A stretch of 64,000 nucleotides of DNA from contig JASFXZ010000020.1 in NCBI GenBank assembly GCA_032209605.1, forward strand, positions 3,231,501 to 3,295,500. Direction: 5' to 3'. Shown piece after piece: positions 1 through 11,312 of this stretch. The DNA is from Mactromeris polynyma (Eukaryota; Mollusca; Bivalvia; Venerida; Mactridae). The position numbers and the translations under genes are program-made. Position 1 is the stretch's first letter. Each line of letters begins with the position of its first letter. The notes under the pieces are model-generated. The model saw nothing but the letters and a program-made list of their open reading frames with translations, was not told the origin of the DNA and did no database searches.

Positions 1-759
1 CCAGGAGCAGTTCGTGCTAAGGCGGGCTACACATACACAATTCTAAACTACAGTATAATTTCTCCTGTGCGGCCTTATCTTGATCAAACCCTACAAGAAT
101 ATGATTGATCCTGCAGTAAAATCTTATTACCAAATTAATCACTAAAGAACACCAACATCTAAACACTAGCTGAAATTTACAATCACTTCCCAATACTCGT
201 CGAAATTTGGATCTTGCTGAGAAAGATGCTCTGGAGAGAGATTGCACTGTATAGCGTGATCAATTCAAGAGTACAGTACAATACTATCATAACACACATT
301 TACATGTATTTAACCAATCTGAATCAATCTTATTTTTTTTGTTGATTTCATTAGCTAACAAACCTACAAATACATTTCATATATACTATCCCACACTCCA
401 TTAACACAAAAAACAAAGCTAAGCATAAAATAAACAAATCTGCAAAGAAATTAATACAAATTACTATTATTTAAGAGTTCGACACCCCCTGTATACATTT
501 TTCCTGAAGTACTTTAAGATACTTCAGTTGACCCGGTATGTACCCGCACCATGCATTAAGGGACAGTTGAAGCCAAAGGGGGGAATTTTTAGCAGTATGG
601 GCTAAAACACATAATTTTGAACCCAAATACGGCCACCACACTGGGCCAATGTGACCCGTCGTTAAGTTAGAATTGTTCCGTCATCTCTCCAGTATTTCCT
701 GGTTACATGTACCAGTTCTATGTTAGGTGGGAAGCACTTTAAAAATGTAATTCTGTTTT
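1..759. other. No gene seen; AT-rich DNA
   Basis: No supported exon. A 76-codon frame at 247-17 on the minus strand has no recognisable domain and no splice context. The stretch 840-1769 is likewise AT-rich without a gene; part of it should be the 3' UTR or flank of the TRIM-like gene. Confidence 0.4.
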
Positions 760-763
760 CAAA

Positions 764-838
764 TGGCTGAACGAGGGATTGAATTCATGACCTTCGGATT
801 TGTAGTCAGCAGGGTTAACCATTGAGCCACTGGGCCAA
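764..838 (-). mobile_element. tRNA-derived SINE fragment
   Basis: On the minus strand it reads GGCCCAGTGGCTCAATGGTT (A box) followed about 30 nt later by a degenerate B box (GGTCATGAATTCAATCCC). Too diverged to be a functional tRNA gene; best read as an old SINE head. Confidence 0.55.
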
Positions 839-1769
839 CTATGTTAATGAATTGTTGATTCATGTTCTGTTACATACTACTTTTGTTCTTGTGCTGTATA
901 AGTGGATATATTTATGAATAAAATAGTACAATAATCAGCCACTTCTGATGTTCTCCTAGCACAAATGAGTACATGCATTATTATATTGAATAGTCGCATA
1001 AAAATATACTTGTCTTCTGTGAACGCCAAAATTTAAATAGTCAGATATTTTCACAACTTTTTTAAATTCACGGAACTTTCTTACTCATGAATTTCACCAC
1101 ATATGTAAAGTAGTTGGTTAATATATTTTAAATAAACAATCAAGAAATAAAATACATGTATAATATAATTCTCAATTGGAAACTACACACTATATTTTAA
1201 ACCGGTTTTTAAATGGGATTTGTAAAAAACGTAAAACTACTATTTAATGTCATGTACACACTGTAGTTAAATAATAAATACAAAAATACAGATATTTTTC
1301 TAATTATCTAATTTATGCAATGCTATATAAATTTACACCAATTTTATCACTATTTAATCAGGTTCATTTAATTTTATTTTCATTCATAGTATTACACTCA
1401 AAATCTCAATTATAATAATTTTATTACCTCCCTTTACTTTTGCATTTTAGTTTATTCTTTCTATACAGCTATTAGAGAAGAGATAATGTTTTGTCCCTTT
1501 AAAAAATACGAACATACTGTATTTAAACACATACAATTTATATCTTAGATATTATATAACAGTCATATTATCTTGAAGTTTGATTATCTAAAAATAGAAC
1601 ATAACACAACATTATCTAAAAATAGAACAAACCACATACATGTACAGTTGCTGTGTAGTTGTTAGAACAGTAAATTACACCTGTTAAGTTTTATGTAAGT
1701 TTTACTTATATTCTATCAATAATACATGTACACAGAATGGACAACTCTGTTATCTCACAATATGTTTGA

Positions 1770-3180
1770 TTACTCTAGTTCATACATTTTCACTACATCA
1801 CCGACATGCATGGTAACAAACATTCTATTCAGTCCCTGATGAAAACACACTGAGCGTGGAGATTGTAATCCATCTCCTTGCTTCACAACCACACCAAGTT
1901 TCTTCCCATTCTCACTGAATTGTACCACATTATGTGAACTGTACCCAACAACATACATGTTTCCTCTACCATCAACACATACACCATCTACATCATCCAG
2001 GTCAGTGTCTGTAATAGTGGACAAATAATTTCCCATCCCATCAAAACATACAAGTCCCTTGTACCCACCTCCAACAAACATTCTGTCTCCACTTTCATTG
2101 AATGTAACATGTTGACTACTGTTGAACAGCTCATTCCCAGCATTGTCTCGTGTAATTGTCTTCAGCCGGGTACCAGTCATATCATAAACATAGAGTGAAT
2201 CCTCCCAATCTGTCACATAAAGCTGACCATCCTTGAAAGCAATACCATAACAAACATGAGACATTTTAATTTGTCTTGTAGGAGTCATCTTGTTATGAAT
2301 GGAAACAAACTGGATCTTGTTGTCACTGTAACATGCAACAGCAACTTCATGTTTACTGATACAACATACACCATAAGGTTCAGAATCTAAAGTACAATAG
2401 TCAACAACTGACATCTTCTGTATATCAATACGTTTTAGTTTCTTATTCTTCCAATCTGTGACAAGTAGTTGGTTATCTTGTGTCAGACAACATCCCCAGG
2501 AATAGCATGTCTTAGAATCATGAGAAAGTTTGATGGTAATATTTCTACTTCCTTTGATTTTGAAGACGTCGTGTTTCTGCTTTCCATGTTTCTGTACTTG
2601 ACCAATACCTTGTAAAGCTTGGATATTGTAGGGGTCGTGTTTCTGTACTTGACCAATACCTTGTAAAGCTTGGACATATTCCATCAATGATTGGTCAGGA
2701 ATGAATGATATCTCTACGTCTCTATTATGTTGTAATTCTTGCTTCATCTTCTCACCGTCTGCTTCTTTTATTTTTTCTTGGGCAATTTTTGTACAAACAA
2801 AACGTTGGGCTCTATTTCCTTCTGATTGATTTAACTTGTCGTCTGTCGTCTGCAAATCTTTACAGATGTTATCAACACTTTGCTTGGCTTGTAGAATATC
2901 TGTTTCTAGTTGTTTGTATAAAACATCTATTTCTTTGCGTGACGACTCGGTAATTTTACTCAATATGGCTTCCAATGCTTTTTGGAATGTACTGACTTGA
3001 CCTAAAGCTTCTTTCTTTGCTTTCTTCAAAGTCTGAAGTTGGGTATTTTGAGATTTACTTGCTGTTTCCATGGATACCATCATATCTTTCAGAAGACTGT
3101 GCGTCTGTTTGCAGTCAGACAACTTAAATATGGCGTCAATCATGTCTGGTATAGAATGGATGTGACTGTCTTGACAAGAT
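1770..3180 (-). CDS. TRIM-like gene, coding exon 2 (coiled coil and NHL propeller)
   Basis: Begins after a TTCCATTTCAG acceptor and ends at the TAA at 1772-1770, after the residues MYELE. Holding the coiled coil and the whole propeller in one long exon is typical of this family. An open frame runs back through the acceptor to an ATG at 3260, but that start would lose the B-boxes. Confidence 0.88.
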
Positions 3181-4190
3181 CTGAAATGGAATGACTTATA
3201 ATTACATTCTGCATATATAGAAAACACATTTAAAACATGGGACGTTGTGACAATGTTCATATGTAGCCTATTGATTTTATTTCAAGTGTTTTACAATATA
3301 AATTTGAGCACTGACATACTTAGAAGTACGTAGATCTATTGCTCTGATTAAAAGTTTTGATTCAGTGTGCCTCATTCATGATAAAAACACATACATTCTG
3401 CCCATTGAACATTTATAAAATTTGAAATGATTATGTAATGGAAATTATTGAATGAATTTTAATAAAATGAACATGTACATGTCTAATATTTTGCACTAGG
3501 CCCTTGTCAGTGTCAACGGATATGTCCGTGGTGTTAATGGGGTTGTGGGTTCGAGCTCACTTTTCTCTGTTGTGGAGAGGTAATTATAATTATGTTGTGG
3601 TGTGGGGTTAGACGGCCGCGCTGTTAGCTCAGTCAGTAGAAGTCCGTAGATCTACCAGTTTTTATGGGGTCATGGGTTCGAGCCCCAGATCGGGTACACT
3701 TTTCCCCCTTGATTTACTTCAATGCTGGCAGTAGTGTTTGACGACCCATGGTGGTTGAGCCTCAAATGCCGAAAGGGGGAGGAGTATAGTGGTGAGGTGA
3801 TTATAATTTTAACGTAAAGTTGATATTTATGTAAATAAAGCATTACTTGTGATCTTTCACGAAGCATGTAGAACAGCCAACAACATCATGACCTTCACAG
3901 TACATGTCCACCACTTTGCCTCTATGTACGCTACAGTGTTCTGTAGGTATTTCCAACAAACTTGATTGTTGATTGCTCCCTTGATTTCCTTGACTGACGT
4001 CCATCAGATTGTGGTTTATCAGTGCTGGGAACTTCTTGTGGACGTCTGTACATGACTGACAACAATATCCACCGCATTCTTCACAATACTTCACAGCTTC
4101 CACTGTCTTGTTGTCTCGTGCACAAGTAGTACACAGCACATCAAATCCTTCAGCCGACCATTTCAGCTGAGAACGCCCTCCAAACGCCAT
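1770..4190 (-). CDS. TRIM-like protein: two B-boxes, coiled coil, NHL-type propeller (no RING)
   Basis: Two coding exons, 4190-3847 and 3180-1770, join to 584 codons plus stop. The 666-bp intron has a GTAATG donor and a TTCCATTTCAG acceptor; the join reads VKDHK|SCQDSHIH and keeps the second B-box intact. The start is the ATG at 4190. Order of domains: B-box type 1 at about residues 20-62 (CTTC, CEEC, CCQSC), B-box 2 at about 86-122 (C86, H89, C98, C106, C109, H114, H120, H122), a Lys/Glu/Gln-rich coiled coil at about 148-280, then a beta-propeller at about 323-584 with NHL-like blades (GVCVDGRGNMYVVGY). There is no RING before the first B-box, so ubiquitin ligase activity is not supported. 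It resembles the TRIM2/3/56/71-like proteins that are numerous in bivalves, where many are suspected of innate immune or RNA/protein-binding roles; the role here is inference. A 17-residue in-frame duplication lies just before the propeller. Confidence 0.88.
2590..2691 (-). repeat. 51-bp in-frame tandem duplication within the TRIM-like CDS
   Basis: Two copies of a 51-bp unit encode ALQGIGQVQKH followed by a short linker, giving a 17-residue duplication (about residues 286-313). The shared parts are almost identical at nucleotide level, so the event looks recent. It sits in the linker between coiled coil and propeller. Confidence 0.85.
3608..3805 (+). mobile_element. tRNA-derived SINE in the TRIM-like intron
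   Basis: Contains pol III promoter boxes spaced as in a tRNA: A box TAGCTCAGTCAGTAG and B box GGGTTCGAGCCCC. A non-tRNA tail follows, ending near 3805. A second, more decayed copy with GTGGGTTCGAGCTC lies just before it (about 3497-3570). The opening GACGGC... and the boxes match the minus-strand copy at 29488-29600, which marks a family. Confidence 0.75.
3847..4190 (-). CDS. TRIM-like gene, coding exon 1 (B-boxes)
   Basis: Starts at ATG 4190 and ends in GATCACAA before the donor GTAATG (intron begins at 3846). It encodes 114 codons plus 2 nt and carries both zinc-binding B-boxes. Reading through the donor hits a TAA at once, which supports splicing there. Confidence 0.85.
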
Positions 4191-5377
4191 TTTCTATGTT
4201 TGACTTTGAACCCTACTTTCGATTTTTGAAAGAAAAAGGAAGTTGGCAACACCCAGCTAACAATCAAAAAGGAACGGTCAATAGAAACAAATAATAATTA
4301 CCTCCCTTACTCGAATTGAGGCCCGTAATGAGGTTCAATCTAGAGCAGAGCTAAGGCAGGTAAAATTTACGCCACGTATGGCAATATAAAGCTATGTAAA
4401 CCCAAAATATATTCTACATTCTTTTTCAGAAATACTTAGATACTAGTGAAATACCCAAAATGTGGACATCTGCATATGTTATACTCTAGTCACGAGCAGA
4501 TGTTTTTATCCTTTTAATATAAATTGTAAATAGTGAAACTTTTATTTTGAAAACAGTCAGTCCTGCCTGCTGCGTATGTACATGCGGTCTTAGCCAATTG
4601 CGATTATACTCCTTGCAGAGTGATGCAATCACTGGAGATGATGATGATGATGATGATCAAGAAAGGATATAAAGAGATCCTGCAAACTACAGACTGATAT
4701 CGCCGACATGTATCTGAGTGATACTGAGTGGGACTAAAAACCGTTACCCGGGATCCGGGATTCTCCGGGATCGATTTTAAAAAATTGTTAAGTGGAACAT
4801 TTTGTGTGACTAATGTCATTGGTTACCTCATCAAATAATTGAAGATGGTGAAAGGTGATGTCTGGCATTTAATGTCGTTATTATTCTGACCAGACATCAA
4901 AGACGATCTTATAAGGTACAGCTTTCGAACATACGACCTTCCGTGAGGCGAGTTGCATGACGCAATAAGTACCCGTAATCTGACATGAACAAAATGTCAA
5001 TCACAGCATAGCTTTGTAGACTTTTTATCTGTGATGTTGTCTTGTATCAAACTTCTTGTTAATGGTAAAAGAGTCTTTCTTGAAACATGCAATAATCACA
5101 TAAATCAGATGCGAATGTCTAATTAATACTCATTAGTATTGAAATACTGAACAGTTAATTTACTTCAAGTATTCAGTGATGATGCACAGCTCCGACATGT
5201 CCTAGTGAGACAGAGTGATGCAATAACAACATAATGTATTACTTCTCAACACGTGTAGATCTTGACACTTATTATAAATGAGATCTTACTTATCGAATTA
5301 TATTCATTGGTGCATGCATAGTCAAACTGTTATCATTATCCTAACAATTGTTTATCCATTACTTGCCCTGATCTTTT
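4191..5377. other. 5' flank of the TRIM-like gene; no other gene seen
   Basis: Should include the promoter and 5' UTR of the TRIM-like gene just above 4190. A short GAT microsatellite lies near 4640-4656. No TATA box or other element could be assigned with confidence, and no ATG16L1 terminal exon was recognised here. Confidence 0.35.
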
Positions 5378-6415
5378 TTTTTATCTATTACACGGGTACC
5401 AATGTTAGTTATTTATCTATTACTCGGGTACCAATGTTAGTTATTGATCTATTACACGGGTACCAATGTTAGTTATTTATCTATTACACGGGTACCAATG
5501 TTAGTTATTTATCTATTTCACGGGTACCAATGTTAGTTATTTATCTATTACTCGGGTACCAATGTTAGTTATTTATCTATTACTCGGGTACCAATGTTAG
5601 TTATTTATCTATTACACGGGTACCAATGTTAGTTATTTATCTATTTCACGGGTACCAATGTTAGTTATTTATCTATTACTCGGGTACCAATGTTTGTTTT
5701 TGATCTATTACATGGGTACCAATGTTAGTTATTGATCTATAACATGGGTACCAATGTTTGTTTTTGATCTATTACACGGGTACCAATGTTTGTTTTTGAT
5801 CTATTACACGGGTACCTATGTTAGTTATTTATCTATTACTCGGGTACCAATGTTAGTTATTTATCTATTACTCGGGTACCAATGTTAGTTATTTATCTAT
5901 TTCACGGGTACCAATGTTAGTTATTTATCTATTACTCGGGTACCAATGTTTGTTTTTGATCTATTACACGGGTACCAATGTTTGTTTTTGATCTATTACA
6001 CGGGTACCAATGTTTGTTTTTGATCTATTACACGGGTACCAATGTTAGTTATTTATCTATTTCACGGGTACCAATGTTAGTTATTTATCTATTACACGGG
6101 TACCAATGTTAGTTATTGATCTATTACACGGGTACCAATGTTTGTTTTTGATCTATTACATGGGTACCAATGTTTGTTTTTCATCTATTACACGGGTACC
6201 AATGTTAGTTATCGATCTATAACATGGGTACCAATGTTAGTTATTGATCTATTACACGGGTACCAATGTTAGTTATTGATCTATTACACGGGTACCAATG
6301 TTAGTTATTGATCTATTACACGGGTACCAATGTTAGTTATTGATCTATTACACGGGTACCAATGTTAGTTATTGATCTTTAACATCGGTACCAATGATTG
6401 TTTTTGATCTTTTAC
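5378..6415. repeat. 32-bp satellite, about 32 copies
   Basis: The unit (ATCTATTACACGGGTACC plus AATGTTAGTTATTT) repeats every 32 bp with few changes, so each unit carries GGTACC (a KpnI site). Two main variants alternate in runs (TTAGTTATT and TTTGTTTTT), which suggests unequal crossing-over or conversion of sub-blocks. Confidence 0.93.
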
Positions 6416-6990
6416 CGGGTACATATAACAGAATGATGGGCACCTGTTGTGTGATGAACACATATAATGCAATATATGATACAAATAAAAAAGTTTTCTG
6501 AACACACTCCATGATTTGTTTTTAAAATATCTGCTGTAAATACCCTACTTATCTGTAGACAGTGGCCACAGTGATGAGGCACTAAGAGTACATTTAAAGA
6601 TTGATGACATTTATAGACGTACAGATATACTGAAGAAATTGAAATTTGTGAAACGGTCAAGCAGGCTTTGGGGCTTTTACATAATCTAGTAGACCAATTT
6701 CTCATTTTTTAGCAATATATAAAATGCGCTCTCTGCTTTCTCTGATTTTATAAATGATCATTTTGAATTATTTATTGTCATATTTTCTGCCATGGAAATA
6801 TTTGATTGCATTATGATATTGTACAACAATACAATACAGACATAAACGTTATGCAGGACTGACATGAAATGTTGTAAATAAATCTGTTCAACTGTCCATT
6901 TGTTCTGCCTATATCATCAGCACAAGTCAGTATTAGATACATGTACGTGTTGTAAATAATGTCATCATCAGTACACTATTTTGCAAGCAT

Positions 6991-7977
6991 AAAGACTGTG
7001 TGTACAATAGAAGACTGATGCATACAATAGAAGGCTGATGTGTACAATAGAAGACTGATGCATACAATAGAAGGCTGATGTGTACAATAGAAGAATGATG
7101 CATACAATAGAAGGCTGATGTGTATAATAGAAGACTGATGTGTACAATAGAAGGCTGATGCATACAATAGAAGACTGATGTGTACAATAGAAGACTGATG
7201 CATACAATAGAAGGCTGATGTGTACAATAGAAGGCTGATGCATACAATAGAAGACTGATGTGTACAATAGAAGACTGATGTGTACAATAGAAGGCTGATG
7301 TGTACAATAGAAGGCTGATGTGTACAATAGAAGACTGATGTGTACAATAGATGACTGCTGCATACAATAGAAGGCTGATGTGTACAATAGAAGACTGATG
7401 TGTACAATAGAAGACTGATGTGTACAATAGAAGACTGATGTGTACAATAGAAGGCTGATGTGTACAATAGAAGGCTGAATGGTACAATAGGAGACTGATG
7501 TGTACAATAGAAGACTGATGCATACAATAGAAGGCTGATGTGTACAATAGAAGACTGATGTGTACAATATAAGGCTGATGCATACAATAGAAGACTGATG
7601 TGTACAATAAAAGACTGATGTGTACAACAGAAGACTGTTGTGTACAATAGAAGACTGTTGTGTACAATAGAAGACTGATGTGTACTATAGAAGACTGATG
7701 TGTACTATAGAAGACTGATGTGTACAATAGAAGACTGATGTGTACAATATAAGGCTGATGTGTACAATATAAGGCTGATGTGTACAATATAAGGCTGATG
7801 TGTACAATATAAGGCTGACGTGTACGATAGAAGACTGTTGTGTACAATAGAAGACTGATGTGTTCAATAGAAGACTGATGTGTGCAATAGAAGGCTGATG
7901 TGTACAATATAAGACTGATGTGTACAATAGAAGGCTGATGTGTACAATAGAAGACTGATGTGTACAATAGAAGACTT
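6991..7977. repeat. 20-bp satellite, about 49 copies
   Basis: The unit TGTACAATAGAAGACTGATG repeats every 20 bp; common variants are CATACAATAG, AAGGCTGATG and ACAATATAAG. Because 20 is not a multiple of 3 and the minus-strand unit has no stop in any frame, all three minus frames stay open for hundreds of codons. These frames are not genes. Confidence 0.95.
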
Positions 7978-8839
7978 TGATTCAATTGAGTGGGTGTCGG
8001 CAATATTTACCTGTGAAGGACATACAGCACAGGGAAACATTGTAGATAGTCTGTCTGAATAGCTGGATCACAATTAGTTTTTTTACCAAAACAACATGTG
8101 TATGTATTACTGCTAGAAAATCAGCATTGCAAGTCATAATAAAATTTCTCCAAATATGATATTTTTTCTGATGCAAAAATGACGGTATATGAAAGCATTT
8201 GAAAAAAAGATATTTCGTCGCATTGTTACAAGGGAAGGTAACTACAACAGATTGTATGTGGTTTCTCTACCGGAAGTTCTATATTGTAAATTATATAATG
8301 TTGCCATGGCAATGCCGAATGGTTTAGGTAGGGTGTTCTAATACTTTACATATATTTCAAGACAAATCTACCATATCTGTAGCACTACATAGATCGTTTT
8401 TGAAAGGGTGAACAACATAGAACAAATACAATCTGAATTTTAACAGACACATTTTATTGAAGTATGTTCAACACTGGTACATATGTATTGCCTAACACAG
8501 TGTGGTTTGGAAGTCATTTATAAATTCACAGTACATAATATAAACATAAGGTTTATAGACTAAATGCCACAATCACTTGCATACCTAGATTATATAAAAC
8601 TTGTGATATACATGTACCTCATTTCTCCATTTAAATTGTCACTTGATTTTATTAACATTAATAAATTGACTACATAATTGTTATGTCTGCATACTTAATC
8701 AGTACATTTATCAAAACATATAAAAAAGTAGACATTTTGACAAAATTGGCTGAGATTAAAAACTAGTTCTCAGAATGAAGCATGATCTCAAGGTGGTTAC
8801 CTATGACAATGAAATGGAACAATATAATCTGTCACACTG

Positions 8840-9075
8840 TTTTTTGGAACGCCAAATCTACATAAACTCATATATTTGAAGAGCTCTAATTCAATTGAAG
8901 AGCTCTTCCATTGATTTGATTTGGAGATATCTTCAATTGAATTGTAGAGCTCTCCAAATGATTTGAGTTTATGCAGATTTGGCGTTCCATAGACTGGAAG
9001 CAGTGACATACTGCATGTGCTGCAGATTTGGCGTTCCATAGACTTGAAGCAGTGACATACTGTAGATTTGTCGTG
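8840..9075. mobile_element. Foldback element with arms of about 65 bp
   Basis: The left arm near 8843-8910 starts with GGAACGCCAAATCTACATAA; the right arm near 8925-8990 ends with its near-exact reverse complement (TTTATGCAGATTTGGCGTTC). Both carry AGAGCTCT and TCAATTGA blocks. After the right arm a block with CAGATTTGGCGTTCCATAGA and GAAGCAGTGACATACTG repeats again at 9020-9065. The form is that of a MITE or hairpin element. Confidence 0.7.
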
Positions 9076-9111
9076 AACATCAGCAGTATAAGGATTCAAC
9101 ATCGAGTACAT

Positions 9112-9673
9112 CACAGGAGATTGTCACGAGTTTTCTCCCTTTATCCCTTCTATAGTATATGCATGTATAGTACATGCTTTTCATACATGAACTCCTTCTG
9201 CAGCTGAAATCCTACTTCAAACATTAAAATATGTCCATGAAATATAACAAGTTCAAAGCATGAATAAGTTATATTTCAAATGAAGTGCGATTTCAGCCGC
9301 AAAAAGAGGTCAGGTGTGAAAAGCCTTAGACTCCATGTACTGTATATACATATACGATAGAAAGGATAAAGGGAGAGAACTCTAGAAAGGATAAAGGTAG
9401 AGAACTCTAGAAAGGATAAAGGTAGAGAACGCTAGAAAGGATAAAGTTAGAGAACTCTGGAAAGGATAAAGGGAGAGAACTCTAGAAAGGATAAAGGGAG
9501 AGAACTCTGGAAAGGATAAAGGGAGAGAATGCTAGAAAGGATAAAGGTAGAGAACTCTAGAAAGGATAAAGGTAGAGAACTCTAGAAAGGATAAAGGTAG
9601 AGAACTCTAGAAAGGATAAAGGTAGAGAACTCTAGAAAGGATAAAGGTAGAGAACTCGTGACAATCTCCTGTG
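9112..9673. mobile_element. MITE family A, copy 1, with an amplified interior
   Basis: The terminal sequence CACAGGAGATTGTCACGAGT (left) pairs with ACTCGTGACAATCTCCTGTG (right, inverted). Between the ends are inverted blocks CAGCTGAAATC/GATTTCAGCCGC and a tandem array of a 25-bp sub-terminal unit. At least eight other copies of this family lie in the window. Confidence 0.82.
9356..9660. repeat. 25-bp tandem array inside MITE A copy 1
   Basis: Unit TCTAGAAAGGATAAAGGTAG plus AGAAC, about 12 copies. It is derived from the sub-terminal part of the right inverted end of the element. Confidence 0.88.
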
Positions 9674-10490
9674 GAGTACATGTATTTGTCATTGAAGATC
9701 TATAAAAGTGACAAGGTTACTAAAAACAACTGGCACTAATTTCACAAAAAACTGGATCGAAATCTGTCTCAATCAGCTCAAATTTTCAATACATTTTAAA
9801 TTGACTTGTTTAACTCAAAGCAATACATAAGAGCTGGTATGGTGACCAGACTTAGACACAGAATCACATTGTTCATGGTGAGACAATTTGTTGCATCATT
9901 TTTGTTGGTCAGAAATAAAATTTACAGCTTGAACATAATCACAAGTTTGGGATTTTTTGTTAGAAATTTCGACCTTATTTCAAACAATAAGAACAATTTA
10001 TTTCAAGCAAATCAATTTGTCTAACATAAAAAATTTGTTAAAGAAGGTAGTCATCATTTATTTCGTCAATGCTTGAGAGGAAAAGTGAAATTGACAATGA
10101 TATGAGCTGTGAAAATTATACAGTAAACACTTAACAAATATATTTACTAATTATTTATACAATGACAATGAGTTATACTGCATATTCATTTACTTTTGCT
10201 ACCCATTTTTTTAAAACTAAGTGTGATGTCTTACGTCAAGAGGATTCTATTTAAGCATAATCTGAACCCTGGATAAAACATTTTAGCCCTTTCCAAGATA
10301 GTATGTATTTATGTGCAAATCATGCGAATTTGAACAAAAGTATGATCAACTTCGTTCATCACAGCAAAAGTTCGATGCAATTAAATCAGACAAATCAACG
10401 GTTCTTAAGATAACACAGGAGAGATAGCACAGAGACAAATACAGAGGAATATCAGACTGCTGTCACAACAAAACAAACTGATCACTTCAG

Positions 10491-10731
10491 CCTCCGATCT
10501 CCCAAAGCATCTCAAATAGTCAGCTCATTATTGAGAGTGTGTTCAAATTAGAGCCTGAGTTTTGAGACAGATCTCATTTTGCATCTCTTAAACATTCTGT
10601 AAGAAAAACTCATCTAATTTTGGTGTTGTAAGACCAATTTTGCGTTCAGTCTCAGATGAGAAAAAACTCAACGATTTGAGACCATATTTGAGCTGAGATT
10701 TAGCTCTGATTGAGATACTTAGGGAGATCAG
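10491..10731. mobile_element. MITE family C, copy 1 (about 240 bp)
   Basis: Begins CCTCCGATCTCCCAAAGCAT and ends with imperfect inverted sequence (GAGATACTTAGGGAGATCAG). Closely related along its length to 60101-60338. Rich in GAGAT/ATCTC motifs that can fold back. Confidence 0.75.
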
Positions 10732-11095
10732 GGTCGGATCTCACATCAATCAAACTTTTATTTTTTATGTTTTTTTCCAGATTAATGGAAATCAGACCAA
10801 ATATGGAAGTTTCTCATTCCTTTGAGTACAATACTGAAATCAGCAATATCTCGGAGCAAGTTCATTTATCATTGTGCTTATGGAGGTCCATTGGGAATGT
10901 GCTATTTAAAATACAAACATAATGGATGATAACTAGAGTGCTGATCAAATATCAATAACTTCGAATTTTGCCATGGAAACAAATTTGAAAATTGAGGTAC
11001 AACTGGTATAGTGTAACTGACTGGCGTAAAGTTTCATGGTAACCATGATGAGAACTTTGAGAGATGAAAGTGACACTTGTTTGCTTGCTTCCTGA

Positions 11096-11312
11096 TACAG
11101 TAAAACCTCATTTAAAGACTACCTCAATAATAAGACCACCTCAATAATAGGACCACCTCAAAAATAGGACCACCTCAAAATTGAGAACACAAGTTTCAAG
11201 TCCATTTTCACTGTTTTGCTCTTTATTCGACCTCAATATAAAGACCACCTCAATAAGACGACTAGTTTTCAAGGGTCCCAATGGTGATCTTATTATTGAG
11301 GTTTTACTGTAT
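11096..11312. mobile_element. MITE family B, copy 1
   Basis: Opens with ACAGTAAAACCTCATTTAAA and closes with TTATTGAGGTTTTACTGT, forming inverted ends; the sub-terminal blocks (GACCACCTCAATAATAAGAC) also occur inverted. Four relatives: 12438-12613, 24538-24703, 33344-33514 and 63583-63840. Confidence 0.82.

Noticed and set aside
5378..7977. CRISPR-like appearance of regular repeats
   Set aside because: Units are contiguous tandem copies with no unique spacers, in a spliced eukaryotic genome.
6933..8003. 356-codon minus-strand frame and two overlapping frames of about 220 codons
   Set aside because: All are translations of the 20-bp satellite in different frames; no unique sequence or domain.
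8797..9114. 105-codon minus-strand frame
   Set aside because: Covers the foldback element at 8840-9075; open because of its repeated blocks.
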